From assembly GCA_964429805.1 (NCBI GenBank), contig CAYSDH010000024.1:1-42523 (forward strand): a stretch of 42,523 nt of DNA, in the 5' to 3' direction. Under the pieces are notes generated by a model. That model was not told where the DNA came from and did no database searches. It was given only the letters and a program-made list of their open reading frames with translations. This DNA is from CAYSDH01 sp964429805. GTDB lineage: Bacteria > Bacteroidota > Bacteroidia > Flavobacteriales_D > JABDKJ01. Numbering within the stretch: the first letter of the stretch is position 1; every line of letters starts with the position of its first letter. Shown piece by piece: positions 34,216 through 42,523 of the stretch. A program made the translations under genes and the position numbers.

Positions 34216-35724
34216 TTACATCCAACTTTCCTTGCTCGTTTCCACTTTGTAGAGTAGATGATTATACAGCTGCTGCACATCGCTTTGGCGCATAAATCGC
34301 ATCACAATAGTTCCGCCCGCGGTGTGTAGATTGATATGGGCAGTTCCTCTGCGCTTCTGAAAAATAGACTGCCTCATCTTCACCGACTGCACCTTGTATG
34401 CTTTAACCAAAGACCTGTCTGTAAAGAGCCAGCCCTTTTTACGCTGAATTAGCTGCCCATTGCTGCTCAACTCCGCACGGTCATAGTACTTCTTGCTACA
34501 CAAAATGACAATCAACAAGTAGGGAATGAGAAGGCCTGCAAGCAAATAATTTTGCTGCGCAATGGCCAAGATGACAATAGGAATAAGACCTATCAAAAAA
34601 TTCTTGGCAATTAAAAACTTCAGATAAAAAGGATGAGGCTTTAGTGAGACCATTGGCAAGTCTGTGGATGAAGAAAAAAGTGCCTCTTCCAGTTTGTCAG
34701 TTTGCGGAGGGTAGCACGCAGGAATCTCCACATTCAGTTTACGCGAGCTATCATCACTTTTACTTTGCTTGATTAGCACTGACTCAAAACCCGGAATTCT
34801 TCTTAAAAAATTACTCTGCCAGCTCAATATCTGAATCTTCTTTAAGGGAATAGAATATTCATTTCGCTTTAATAAACCTGCCGTCACTTTGATGTTGTCA
34901 TTTTTTAAAACCGCTTCAAGATCAAAGTGACGCAGCACAGTTCTTATGATTGAGACGAGCACAGAGGCAATCAGAAACATTGCGATAAGAGTTACCACAA
35001 ACAGCACGCTCGACTGCATAAGTGACTCGATATCGCTTAGGCTTTCTGCGCGCGACTCAATCTGTTTTGCAACGCCTCCAAAAAAGCGATCACCAATCTG
35101 ATTGCCCCACCCATAAATAAAGGCGATTGCAACGAGGCCATTTTTCACATGATTTTGAGTCAGGCCAACCAAGAGCAATCGCATGATGGAGAGCTTGACT
35201 AAGAGCTCATCTACGGTATCATTTGTTTCTAAAATAGTTGTTGCACCCTCTTGCTCAGAGCTAGTCACAGTTCCTTTATTCTGCAATATTTCTTTGAGCT
35301 CTTGGGCTTCCTTTGACTTGAGCGCAGAAATTTTTAGCTCCTGTTTGCTCGACCCGGCCGTGTCAATCTTTAATCCGCTGAGTTGGAAAATCTGCTGAAT
35401 GATATTTTGACTGACATGCACAGTTTGTATTCGTTCAAAAGGGATGCGCAGATGCTCTCTTTTGAGCACGCCTCTGTCAAGCACGAGCTCATCTCCTTCT
35501 ATGCGAAACTGGAATCTGAGATATTGGAGTATGGTGTATATGGCCATGATTGTGGCACTGACCGCCACAGCTGGCACAAGTCCGATGGAAAACTGATCTG
35601 TGACTGAAGAACCAAAAACCAGTGCGGCCAAGATGTTAATCAGCTTTCTGACGTTTTGACCAAAAAGTATGATTACGCCAAATGGCTCTTGCCGTCTTGG
35701 CGCTTCGAAATCGGAGTCAGACAT
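34216..35724 (-). CDS. YdbT-like membrane protein with bacterial PH (bPH2) domains
   Basis: A 502-residue protein with three bPH2-type (formerly DUF304) beta-rich domains between membrane helix pairs. Recurrent bPH2 motifs: VLKREHLRIPFERIQTVHVSQN (about residue 90), LKRNEYSIPLKKIQILSWQSNFLRR (about 290), and SLVKAYKVQSVKMRQSIFQKR with HINLHTAGG (about 440-475). Function is not established. It overlaps the preceding smaller bPH2 gene by 8 bases, so the pair is co-translated like YdbS/YdbT of Bacillus. Confidence 0.85.
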   Translation of the reverse strand: MSDSDFEAPRRQEPFGVIILFGQNVRKLINILAALVFGSSVTDQFSIGLVPAVAVSATIMAIYTILQYLRFQFRIEGDELVLDRGVLKREHLRIPFERIQTVHVSQNIIQQIFQLSGLKIDTAGSSKQELKISALKSKEAQELKEILQNKGTVTSSEQEGATTILETNDTVDELLVKLSIMRLLLVGLTQNHVKNGLVAIAFIYGWGNQIGDRFFGGVAKQIESRAESLSDIESLMQSSVLFVVTLIAMFLIASVLVSIIRTVLRHFDLEAVLKNDNIKVTAGLLKRNEYSIPLKKIQILSWQSNFLRRIPGFESVLIKQSKSDDSSRKLNVEIPACYPPQTDKLEEALFSSSTDLPMVSLKPHPFYLKFLIAKNFLIGLIPIVILAIAQQNYLLAGLLIPYLLIVILCSKKYYDRAELSSNGQLIQRKKGWLFTDRSLVKAYKVQSVKMRQSIFQKRRGTAHINLHTAGGTIVMRFMRQSDVQQLYNHLLYKVETSKESWM

Positions 35725-36223
35725 GCTTCGAAATTTTTTCTGTAATCCACTCGCGTAGCCTTTCTGCCTCCTGTGGGTCTAATCCGCTGATGGACAAATC
35801 TGAAGCCGAACCGCCTGCGGTAAAAATATTGAGGGTAGATAGCTTCATCATACGCGAGATAGGCCCTTGGCTCAACTCGCTGTGCTGTATTCTGTTAAAA
35901 GGAATGGTGGTCGTGCTGCTAAATATCCAACCTTTCTTGTAGCTCACATCTTTTTCTCTCAGCAAGTATCCGCGTTTGGGAAAGGACTTGGTCTCGGCAA
36001 AAATGGCCCAAGCAAAAATCAGCAACCACAAGCCCGCACAGGCATACGCGAATGTGTGATTTCCGGCAATCCATATAGAAATAATACCGGCCCAAGGGAT
36101 GAGAAGAAAAATAATGGTGCTAATAATTCTGAGCTTGAAGTACCTCTTGGGATGGCTATTAAACTCTGAAACAAAAACGTCAGGCAGATCTTCAGGGTTC
36201 ACATTTAGGTTCTCATATAGCAT
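35717..36223 (-). CDS. YdbS-like membrane protein with one bPH2 domain
   Basis: A 168-residue protein: two close transmembrane helices (about 34-52 and 56-73), then one bPH2 domain with YLLREKDVSYKKGWIF, TTTIPFNRIQHSELSQGPISR and LNIFTAGGSASDLSI, the standard strand pattern. It is the first gene of the two-gene unit with the YdbT-like protein. In Bacillus the YdbS/YdbT pair has been linked to resistance to an antimicrobial peptide; whether that holds here is unknown. Confidence 0.85.
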   Translation of the reverse strand: MLYENLNVNPEDLPDVFVSEFNSHPKRYFKLRIISTIIFLLIPWAGIISIWIAGNHTFAYACAGLWLLIFAWAIFAETKSFPKRGYLLREKDVSYKKGWIFSSTTTIPFNRIQHSELSQGPISRMMKLSTLNIFTAGGSASDLSISGLDPQEAERLREWITEKISKHV

Positions 36224-36346
36224 GGCTTGAAGGTAGAATGTTCCGCAGAAAGTACACCATAATCGAAAACAAATCCACTCATCAAGATGTACAACCTTTT
36301 GTAATCTTTAACACGAGCAGCCGAGTATTCTTGAGAGATTTGCACC

Positions 36347-38773
36347 ATGTCACGACTATTATTAATCATCGTCTTGTTCTGTAGCTCTTCGCTGTATAGT
36401 CAGAACCACAAGCTCAAAGGAGACATTCAGTCGCCAGAAAACGAAGGAATTCCCTTTGCGTCAATCGTGCTATCAACGACTAGCGATAGCAGTATGGTAA
36501 AGGCCACCACATCAGATATTAACGGGGGTTTTGTCATCAGTGGATTGAGTGATGGCACATACTATCTGTCAATTAGCTATGTGGGGTACAGTCGATATAA
36601 CTCAGAAGAAATAAAAATTGCTGGCGCAGACATTAATGTGGGAACTATCAGTCTGAGCACCTCTTCGGTCTCACTAGACGCGGTGACCATTACGGCCGAA
36701 AAAGCACTGATTGAGGTGATGCCAGACAAGACTGTATTTAACGTAAAAAATGTGGGCGGCACCGCTGGGCTTTCTGGCTTTGAGCTTCTGAGAAGGTCAC
36801 CGGGCTTGGTGATTGACAATAACAACAACCTCATCGTGGAAGGAAAAAGCGGTGTACAAGTCTGGATAGATGGCAAGCCGTCTGTGCTCTCAGGTGAAGA
36901 CTTAACCCAATACTTGAGAAGCATACAGGCCAGTGATATTGAGTCTATAGAGATTATCACTCAACCATCTGCCAAGTATGATGCGCAGGGAAATGCGGGT
37001 ATAATCAACATTAAGTTGAAGAAGGACAAGCGTTATGGTACTAACGGAAGCGTAAGCACTGGATTGGCTTATTGGGAATTTTTGAAATGGAACAATTCAT
37101 TGTCATTGAACAATAGGTCTAGAAAAGCAAATGTGTTTTTTACGTACAGTAACAGGCTGGCCAAAAGTCTCAATCAAATGAATTTTGACCAGCGCATAGA
37201 AAACCAGAGTTATCAGGAAAGATCGCGCACGGTGAGTGAAGAGAACTCCCATCACATTAAGTCTGGTGCTGATTTTTTCTTGAGTCCGAAAAGTACGGTG
37301 GGCATCTTAATGAATGGAAGTTTTAACGATGCAGGCGCAACTAATAACTCGCGCACCACTATTGAGGCACTAGCCAATGATGCTACTGATGCATTACTGG
37401 AGGCCCAGAGCATAGATCAAAGTGATAATCAAAACTTGTTTTTCAATGCCAACTACAGGTATGAAGATACGCTGGGTCACAGCTTAAACTTTGATATAGA
37501 CTATGGCAGATACACCAGTGACCGTATTTCTGACCAACCCAACTTTTACTTTGACGACTCAGGACAACAACTACTCTCCTCTGTCATCTATCAAATGAAG
37601 ACTCCGCTGGAAATAAACATTCTGAGTTCTAAGATTGACTATGAACAAAACTTAGGCAAGGGTAGACTTGGACTCGGTGTCAAAGCCTCGCAGGTGAACA
37701 CCAATAACTCATTCAGTTTTTTTGAAGAAGACAGTTAAAATGTTTTGCAGTTTGTTGCCGCAAACACTAATGACTTTGACTACTCAGAACAGGTGCTGGC
37801 AGCCTATGTAAATTACATTATCAGGAAAGACAAGTGGGGCTATCAAGTTGGACTTAGAGCGGAAAACACGCAGTCGCTTGGCGAGTTATTTTCAGTCCAG
37901 CAGACGGCAGACGACAGAGTGGAGCGCACCTATTTAAATCTGTTTCCAAGTGGCGGTGTGACATACAGTATGAACCAGAATAATAGCTGGGCGCTGAATT
38001 ACAGTCGCAGAATTAACAGGCCGAATTATGAAGAGTTAAACCCTTTTCAATATCGTCTAAACGAGCTTGGATACCGTCAAGGAAACCCTTTTTTGAGGCC
38101 TAACTATTCTAATAATTTCAAAATTTCTCACACCTACATGTATCGCTTTACGACCTCATTGAGCTACACGCATGTTGATGATTTTTACGCTCAAGTGACC
38201 GATACGGTAAATAACTCTGGCACGTTTGGAGACTTCATACCGAGTATCATCCAAGCCCGAAATGTGGCTGATGAGCACGTGTTTTCCTTGTCGGTTAGCT
38301 TGCCCTTTGATGTCAATGAGTGGTGGAGTGTGTATGCGAATATTTCAGCCAACAGAACCGAGTACAGATCTGAAGACCCAAAGTTTAATGCACTCGGCAT
38401 TACAGCGCTCAATTTTTATGGGCAGAATAGTTTTAAACTGCCCAACGATTGGAGATTTGAGGTGTCTGGGTGGGCCAATACTGGAGGTATATGGGGAGGC
38501 ACATTTGTCACCAAAGGTCAGGGGTCTCTGGACTTAGCACTCAGTAAAAAATTCTTTGATCAAAAACTCAGCACTAGCCTTGGGTTGAGTGATGTGTTTT
38601 TCACGGCACCATGGCAAGCTCGTGGAGAGTTTAATGGCATTCCCATTGACGGAGATGGCTCTTGGGAAAGCCGACTTGTCAGACTCAACTTGAGTTACAA
38701 TTTTGGGAATCAAGAGCTCAAATCTCGCAGAGAAAGAAAGACTGCTACTGAAGAAGAGCGCAACAGAATGTGA
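36347..38773 (+). pseudogene. TonB-dependent outer-membrane receptor interrupted by one in-frame stop
   Basis: The region reads as one outer-membrane receptor of about 808 codons, broken by TAA at 37736-37738. Before it are a signal peptide, a carboxypeptidase-regulatory-like domain (about 22-105) and a plug-like domain (about 125-225, ending in IEIITQPSAKYDAQGNAGIINIKLKK). After it, in the same frame, the beta-barrel continues from DFDYSEQVLAAYVNYI through INRPNYEELNPF and a final LNLSYNFGN; the very C-terminus is charged. Because both parts share a frame, the cause is a substitution (or a multiple-of-three change), not a one-base slip. It may be true decay, a read error, or a recoverable split. 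The family is the Bacteroidota outer-membrane beta-barrel receptors; substrate unknown. Confidence 0.8.
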
Positions 38774-38889
38774 TTATTTCTGATAAAAATGTGACTTGAT
38801 AGACAGTCATCCAGTCTATATATACAAGAGGACATAAACTTTCTATTTAATTTCTATTACTTCATATACGACCAACAGGAAGGTCAACT

Positions 38890-38946
38890 ATGGATAAATC
38901 ACTGCCTCGACACAGACACGATTTGAAATTGAACTGCTATGAATAA
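38890..38946 (+). CDS. Possible 18-residue leader peptide upstream of the small gene
   Basis: A short frame (MDKSLPRHRHDLKLNCYE) whose TAA stop lies just inside the ATG of the next small frame (ATG at 38939). Such an overlap permits coupled translation. It is too short to judge from sequence; it may be chance. Confidence 0.2.
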   Translation: MDKSLPRHRHDLKLNCYE

Positions 38947-39154
38947 ACTACAGAATGACCGACATCCATACTCAGTCGCTAAACGAGTATTACAAACCCT
39001 TTCGCTCAGCCGTATGAGTGAATGGCTTTTTAGTGAGCGAGACTTCGAACTTACTTCGTTGGACAACGAAGATATTTTGTCGCTCAAGGAGTTTGAAGCA
39101 ACTCCAATTAATTCACTGGAAAGAGAAGCAACTGATCAGCCTTTATTTTGCTGA
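38939..39154 (+). CDS. Putative small protein of unknown function
   Basis: A 71-residue frame with charged, helix-prone sequence and no membrane segment. I recognise no family. Its reality is supported only by context: it fills an otherwise empty 460-bp space and ends 27 bp before a strong terminator oriented to serve it. The transcript might instead be a small RNA. No clear promoter was found between 38774 and 38890; a 6-bp hairpin (ATAGAC/GTCTAT) lies at 38799-38819. Confidence 0.4.
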   Translation: MNKLQNDRHPYSVAKRVLQTLSLSRMSEWLFSERDFELTSLDNEDILSLKEFEATPINSLEREATDQPLFC

Positions 39155-39180
39155 ATCAGTACTATTGAAACAGGACACAT

Positions 39181-39219
39181 TGAAAAAGGCCTACTGGAAA
39201 ATTCAGCAGGCCTTTTTCA
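39181..39219 (+). terminator. Strong bidirectional intrinsic terminator
   Basis: A perfect 12-bp inverted repeat (TGAAAAAGGCCT with AGGCCTTTTTCA) extended inward by CTG/CAG. A-run and T-run tracts at the stem base make it usable in both directions, for the small plus-strand gene and for the convergent YegP-like gene that ends at 39240. Confidence 0.88.
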
Positions 39220-39239
39220 ATTTTATGATTTCTCTTCGC

Positions 39240-39569
39240 TTAAGAGTCCTCTCTCACGTCATCGTCTCCACAGTTGTTCATCACTGACGCAATGCCGTTA
39301 TCACGCGCAGCTTCTGTGGTGTACATCTCACTCTTTCCAATGATTTGTCCATTACCCGCCTTCAGGTTGAAATAGAATGAACCATCTTTTGCTACATTCT
39401 TTTCAAAACTAGAATCTGCCTTTCCGTTAGTTTGGCACGAGCTGATTCCGTTCTTGCAGCCACCCAAATCTTCATACATCTGACTGCTCAGTACTACTTG
39501 ATTGTTACCTGCGTGAAGGTTAAAGTGAAACTTTCCGCTTTCTGATTTCTTCCATTTATAGTATCCCAT
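39240..39569 (-). CDS. YegP-like protein with two DUF1508 (UPF0339) repeats
   Basis: A 109-residue small cytoplasmic protein made of two DUF1508 repeats. Each has the G-K/S-F-x-F-N-L-x-A-G-N pattern (GKFHFNLHAGNNQVVLSSQMY at about 12-32 and GSFYFNLKAGNGQIIGKSEMY at about 63-83) followed by an NGI(S/A)S helix. The two-repeat length matches E. coli YegP. Function is not established. A strong terminator lies downstream. Confidence 0.93.
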   Translation of the reverse strand: MGYYKWKKSESGKFHFNLHAGNNQVVLSSQMYEDLGGCKNGISSCQTNGKADSSFEKNVAKDGSFYFNLKAGNGQIIGKSEMYTTEAARDNGIASVMNNCGDDDVREDS

Positions 39570-39647
39570 ATCTCTTCGTATTTATTGTTGGACTAAATTT
39601 AAAAATCGTGTCTTTTTAGAGACCGAAACTGACAGAGAACTTTTCCC

Positions 39648-40745
39648 CTATTTCTGAATTTTTTCGAAAAAAGCTTTTTCTGTATGCTCTGACCACCCGC
39701 TTGCCTGACTGCGATATGAAGAGTAACTATCAAAGACTTTCTCTGCCAATGGGTCGCCCTCAATCATTTCTTGTATCACCTCATCAGACATTACTCTTAG
39801 GGCACTCATCACCTCATCTGGAAAAGACCTCACCTCTACTCCTTCTTGATATAGTTTTTCAAGAAACTGACTGTTTTTTGATTCAAACTCAGCAAGCACC
39901 CACGTGTTGACTTGATAGCTGGCCGACTCGATAATCTGCCGCAAGTCAGGAGGAAGCGATTCGAAGGCCGCTTTGTTGACTATAAATTCCAGATTTGTAC
40001 CTGGCTCATGCCAACCTGGTGTGTAATAGTATTTGGCGATTTTATGAAAGCCCATCTTATAATCGTGATAGGGCCCTACCCACTCTGTGGCATCAATGAC
40101 ACCACGCTCTAGATTGGTATAAATCTCACCACCAGCAACTGTCACCGCAGCGGCACCTGCGCGCTCTAACACTCGGGCACCCAGTCCAGGCATTCGCATT
40201 TTTAATCCTTTAAAGTCTTCGATGGAGTTGATCTCTTTGTTAAACCACCCGCCCATCTGTACTCCGCTATTTCCTGCCATAAAGGGAACTATATCAAATG
40301 GCTCATACACCTCACGCCAAAGCTCATAGCCGCCTCCAGAAACCAACCAAGACTGCATCTGTTGCGCATTCATGCCAAAAGGAACAGTGGCAAAAAATTG
40401 GGCCGAGGTGGTTTTTCCTGACCAGTAGTACGCACAGCCCGAACCCATTTCTACCACCCCGCTAGACACCGCTCCAAACGTCTCCATGGCGGGCACCAAC
40501 TCTCCTGCCCCGTAGACCTTAATCTTTAATCGCCCGCCTGACATGGTATCTACCAGACTGCTAAACATCTCGCAGGACTCACCAAAAGCAGGAAAGCCCG
40601 GTGGCCATGTGGTGACCATTTTCCAGTGGTACTCTTTTGTATAATCCACCTCTTGCGACTCCTGATTGTTTGAGCCTGCGCAAGACATAAGGGTCAACAC
40701 CAAGAGTGAAAAAACCAGGAGATAAAGGGAGCGTGAAGAGTTCAT
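39648..40745 (-). CDS. dctP: DctP/TakP-like TRAP transporter substrate-binding lipoprotein
   Basis: A 365-residue periplasmic receptor. It has a lipoprotein signal (LVLTLMSC, Cys22), so it is likely membrane-tethered. TRAP-receptor landmarks: WKMVTTWPPGFPAFGES near the start, GLKMRMPGLGARVLERAGAAAVTVAGGEIYTNLERGVIDATEWVGPYHDYKMG in the middle, including the conserved arginine that binds the substrate carboxylate (RMPG), and YYYTPGWHEPGTNLEF. This subset resembles TakP, which binds 2-keto acids. It lies one base after dctM in the operon. Confidence 0.93.
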   Translation of the reverse strand: MNSSRSLYLLVFSLLVLTLMSCAGSNNQESQEVDYTKEYHWKMVTTWPPGFPAFGESCEMFSSLVDTMSGGRLKIKVYGAGELVPAMETFGAVSSGVVEMGSGCAYYWSGKTTSAQFFATVPFGMNAQQMQSWLVSGGGYELWREVYEPFDIVPFMAGNSGVQMGGWFNKEINSIEDFKGLKMRMPGLGARVLERAGAAAVTVAGGEIYTNLERGVIDATEWVGPYHDYKMGFHKIAKYYYTPGWHEPGTNLEFIVNKAAFESLPPDLRQIIESASYQVNTWVLAEFESKNSQFLEKLYQEGVEVRSFPDEVMSALRVMSDEVIQEMIEGDPLAEKVFDSYSSYRSQASGWSEHTEKAFFEKIQK

Positions 40746-40746
40746 A

Positions 40747-42093
40747 TTAAAACAGAGTCAAGAGTGCTGGAAAAAAGAAAACAAGAGCCAAGAAAAGGAG
40801 CTGAATGAGGATAAACGGAACAATGCCGCGATATATCATTTGTGTACTCACTTGTGGCGGAGCAACTCCTTTTAAATAGAAGAGCGCAAACCCAAACGGT
40901 GGCGTAAGAAAAGATGTTTGAAGATTCATAGCCATCAAGACACCTACCCACAACATGTCAATCTCCATCACATCAAAAGTGGGTGTCACCACTGGCACAA
41001 AAATGTAAATGATCTCAATGAAATCAATAAAGAATCCAGCAATGAAAATGACGAGCATAACAATAGCCAAAAAAGCCATTGGCGTGAGATTCATACCCGT
41101 GATGAGCTCAACTAGAAAATCATCTCCTCCGAGGTATCGGAATATCAACGTGAATGTTGTTGCTCCGAGAATTATGAGAAAGACCATGGAGGTCAGTTTC
41201 ATGGTTTCTCTCATCACTTGCCTCAACACATCAAGCGAAAATTTCTTTTGAATCATGGTCAGAATGATGGCACCCATGGCACCCACTCCAGCAGCCTCAG
41301 TCGGAGACGCAACGCCCATAAAGATGGAACCCAACACTGCTACGATTAACATCACAGGAAGTAAAAATGCCTTGACGATATTAAGACCAAACCCAGCCTC
41401 TTTAAATTCCCTCACCTCTTTTTCGGGCATAGCTGGAGCCCATTCAGGGCGAAACCTAGAGACAATGATGATGTATATAATGTAGGCGAAGACCAAGAGC
41501 ACTCCAGGCAATATTGCCGCCTGAAACATACTGCCAACATCGACCATCGACTTGCTGGAACTACTGGAAATAGTGTCGGCTAAAAGCACCAGCACGATGG
41601 ATGGAGGAATGATCTGACCTAAGGTGCCTGATGACGCGATGGTACCGGTGGCCAGTTCTGGTTTGTATCCTCTTTTTAGCATGGTGGGCAATGCAATCAA
41701 CCCCATGGTCACCACCGTGGCCCCAACAATACCAGTCGATGCGGCCAGCAATGCACCAACAATTACTACCGAGATAGCCAAGCCCCCTTTAAAGCGGCCG
41801 AGCAGAATAGCCATCGTCTCTAGCAGGCTTTCGGCTAATCCAGACTTCTCTAACATGATACCCATAAAGATGAACAGCGGCACGGCCATCAACACGAAAT
41901 TATTAATGGTACCCATGAAGCGATAGGCCAAGAGATTGAGGTCATTGAAACTCAATATGCTCGGATCAACCATGGCAATAATTAGCGCAAACAGCACAGA
42001 GACTCCTCCTAATGTGAGCGCAACAGGATAGCCTTTCAGGATGAGCAGAAAGAGCAAGAGGAATAATATCAGCGCAAGCACACCTGTTATCAC
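40747..42093 (-). CDS. dctM: DctM, TRAP transporter large permease
   Basis: A 448-residue membrane protein with about twelve hydrophobic segments. DctM landmarks: GYPVALTLGGVSVLFAL, FMGTINNFVLMAVPLFIFMGIMLEKSGLA, GASTGIVGATVVTMGL-like segments, and GTIASSGTLGQIIPPSIVLVLLAD. It drives sodium-coupled uptake of organic acids with DctQ and DctP. The start is GTG at 42093, overlapping the dctQ stop. This gene is intact. Confidence 0.95.
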   Translation of the reverse strand: MITGVLALILFLLLFLLILKGYPVALTLGGVSVLFALIIAMVDPSILSFNDLNLLAYRFMGTINNFVLMAVPLFIFMGIMLEKSGLAESLLETMAILLGRFKGGLAISVVIVGALLAASTGIVGATVVTMGLIALPTMLKRGYKPELATGTIASSGTLGQIIPPSIVLVLLADTISSSSSKSMVDVGSMFQAAILPGVLLVFAYIIYIIIVSRFRPEWAPAMPEKEVREFKEAGFGLNIVKAFLLPVMLIVAVLGSIFMGVASPTEAAGVGAMGAIILTMIQKKFSLDVLRQVMRETMKLTSMVFLIILGATTFTLIFRYLGGDDFLVELITGMNLTPMAFLAIVMLVIFIAGFFIDFIEIIYIFVPVVTPTFDVMEIDMLWVGVLMAMNLQTSFLTPPFGFALFYLKGVAPPQVSTQMIYRGIVPFILIQLLFLALVFFFPALLTLF

Positions 42094-42523
42094 TTTCTTA
42101 AAATTTGGATACTCTTCAGTATGGACGAAAGCCCTTGCAGAAAGAGAAGAAAGAAGCCGATAACCAAAATAGACTTCAACACATACAAGCCCGGCAATCC
42201 ACCTGGTTGAGCAGAACGCTCCGCAATTTTAAACGATGCAGAGGCGTATCGGTGACAAACTTTTATGGCGACCAATGTCCAGGGAAGAAGGAAGAGTAAA
42301 CCACCAATTAAATCTACTCGCGCCTTGCCTTTCTCCGAAAACTTAGAGTAGAACAAGTCGACTCGAACATGGGCGTTATGAAGAAGCGCATAGCCCCCTC
42401 CGCATAATATGATGATGGCAAAAAAGTAAGTCTCAATTTAGTTGAGCCATATATATGACTTGCCTAAAATGTACCTCAGTCAAACATCATTAACTATGGT
42501 AAGCACCAAAATGAGGGTAAACC
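42090..42523 (-). pseudogene. dctQ: DctQ, TRAP small permease, with two in-frame stops (5' end beyond window)
   Basis: Translation of the minus strand from the right edge gives a continuous DctQ pattern in one frame: a hydrophobic helix, LRYILGKSYIWLN, IETYFFAIIILCGGGYALLHNAHVRVDLFYSK, and a second helix pair. Two stop codons interrupt it: TGA at 42480-42482 (just before LRYILG) and TAA at 42438-42440 (between WLN and IETYFF). Both sit where related DctQ proteins carry residues. A TTG restart at 42356 would yield only the last 88 residues and lose the first helix. Either dctQ is a pseudogene or the sequence here is poor. Confidence 0.7.

Noticed and set aside
38799..38819. ATAGAC/GTCTAT hairpin after the receptor as a terminator
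   Set aside because: Short stem without a following T-run.
36347..42523. Alternative genetic code, suggested by three in-frame stops
   Set aside because: The stops are both TAA and TGA, and many intact genes in the window end properly at TAA or TGA, so recoding is not needed.
1..42523. CRISPR arrays, tRNA or rRNA genes, insertion sequences or prophage genes
   Set aside because: No spaced repeat arrays, RNA-gene signatures, transposase or integrase motifs were seen on either strand.

Overview
The window is a 42.5 kb piece of a Bacteroidota chromosome. The lineage is suggested by type IX secretion (T9SS) C-terminal sorting tails on secreted proteins, a DUF3667 protein, a DUF4249-like lipoprotein, a TonB-dependent receptor with a carboxypeptidase-like N-terminal domain, the insert-bearing Bacteroidota form of MraY, and TTTG/TAnnTTTG-type promoter boxes. 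A TRAP transporter, a lichenase and an NhaC antiporter suggest a free-living, perhaps marine, heterotroph; I cannot name the genus.

Positions 1-11226 (minus strand) hold most of a division and cell-wall (dcw) operon, read right to left: mraZ, rsmH, ftsL, ftsI, murE, mraY, murD, two small extra genes, ftsW and murG (cut by the left edge). The two extra genes are the main novelty. Each encodes a free-standing copy of the C-terminal ligase domain of MurD, without the UDP-sugar-binding or ATPase domains, and each has lost residues conserved in the intact enzyme. Upstream of mraZ, four GTGG boxes at an exact 10-bp period look like the operator through which MraZ controls the operon.

Positions 11600-18930 are mostly housekeeping: thyA and folA (thymidylate and folate), a membrane J-domain protein, an RluA-family pseudouridine synthase, a DUF551 protein, panB (pantothenate), a DUF4249-like lipoprotein, and dnaK with a clear intrinsic terminator.

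Positions 18929-36223 are mixed accessory and metabolic genes: a large T9SS-secreted repeat protein, an MMPL/RND-type transporter, a secreted alpha/beta hydrolase, DUF3667, NhaC, a secreted Kelch protein, a membrane-anchored LAS-type metallopeptidase candidate, the fused acyl-CoA mutase IcmF, a secreted GH16 glucanase and a YdbT/YdbS-like PH-domain pair. The GH16 enzyme has its strands in circularly permuted order, as in the Fibrobacter lichenase, and carries a putative glucan-binding module and dockerin-like repeats.

Positions 36347-42523 hold a TonB-dependent receptor broken by one in-frame stop, a small putative gene ending in a strong bidirectional terminator, a YegP-like protein, and a TRAP transporter operon (dctP, dctM, dctQ). 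The dctQ reading frame contains two in-frame stops close to the right edge. These stops may be true gene decay or sequence errors. I saw no tRNA, rRNA, CRISPR array or insertion sequence.
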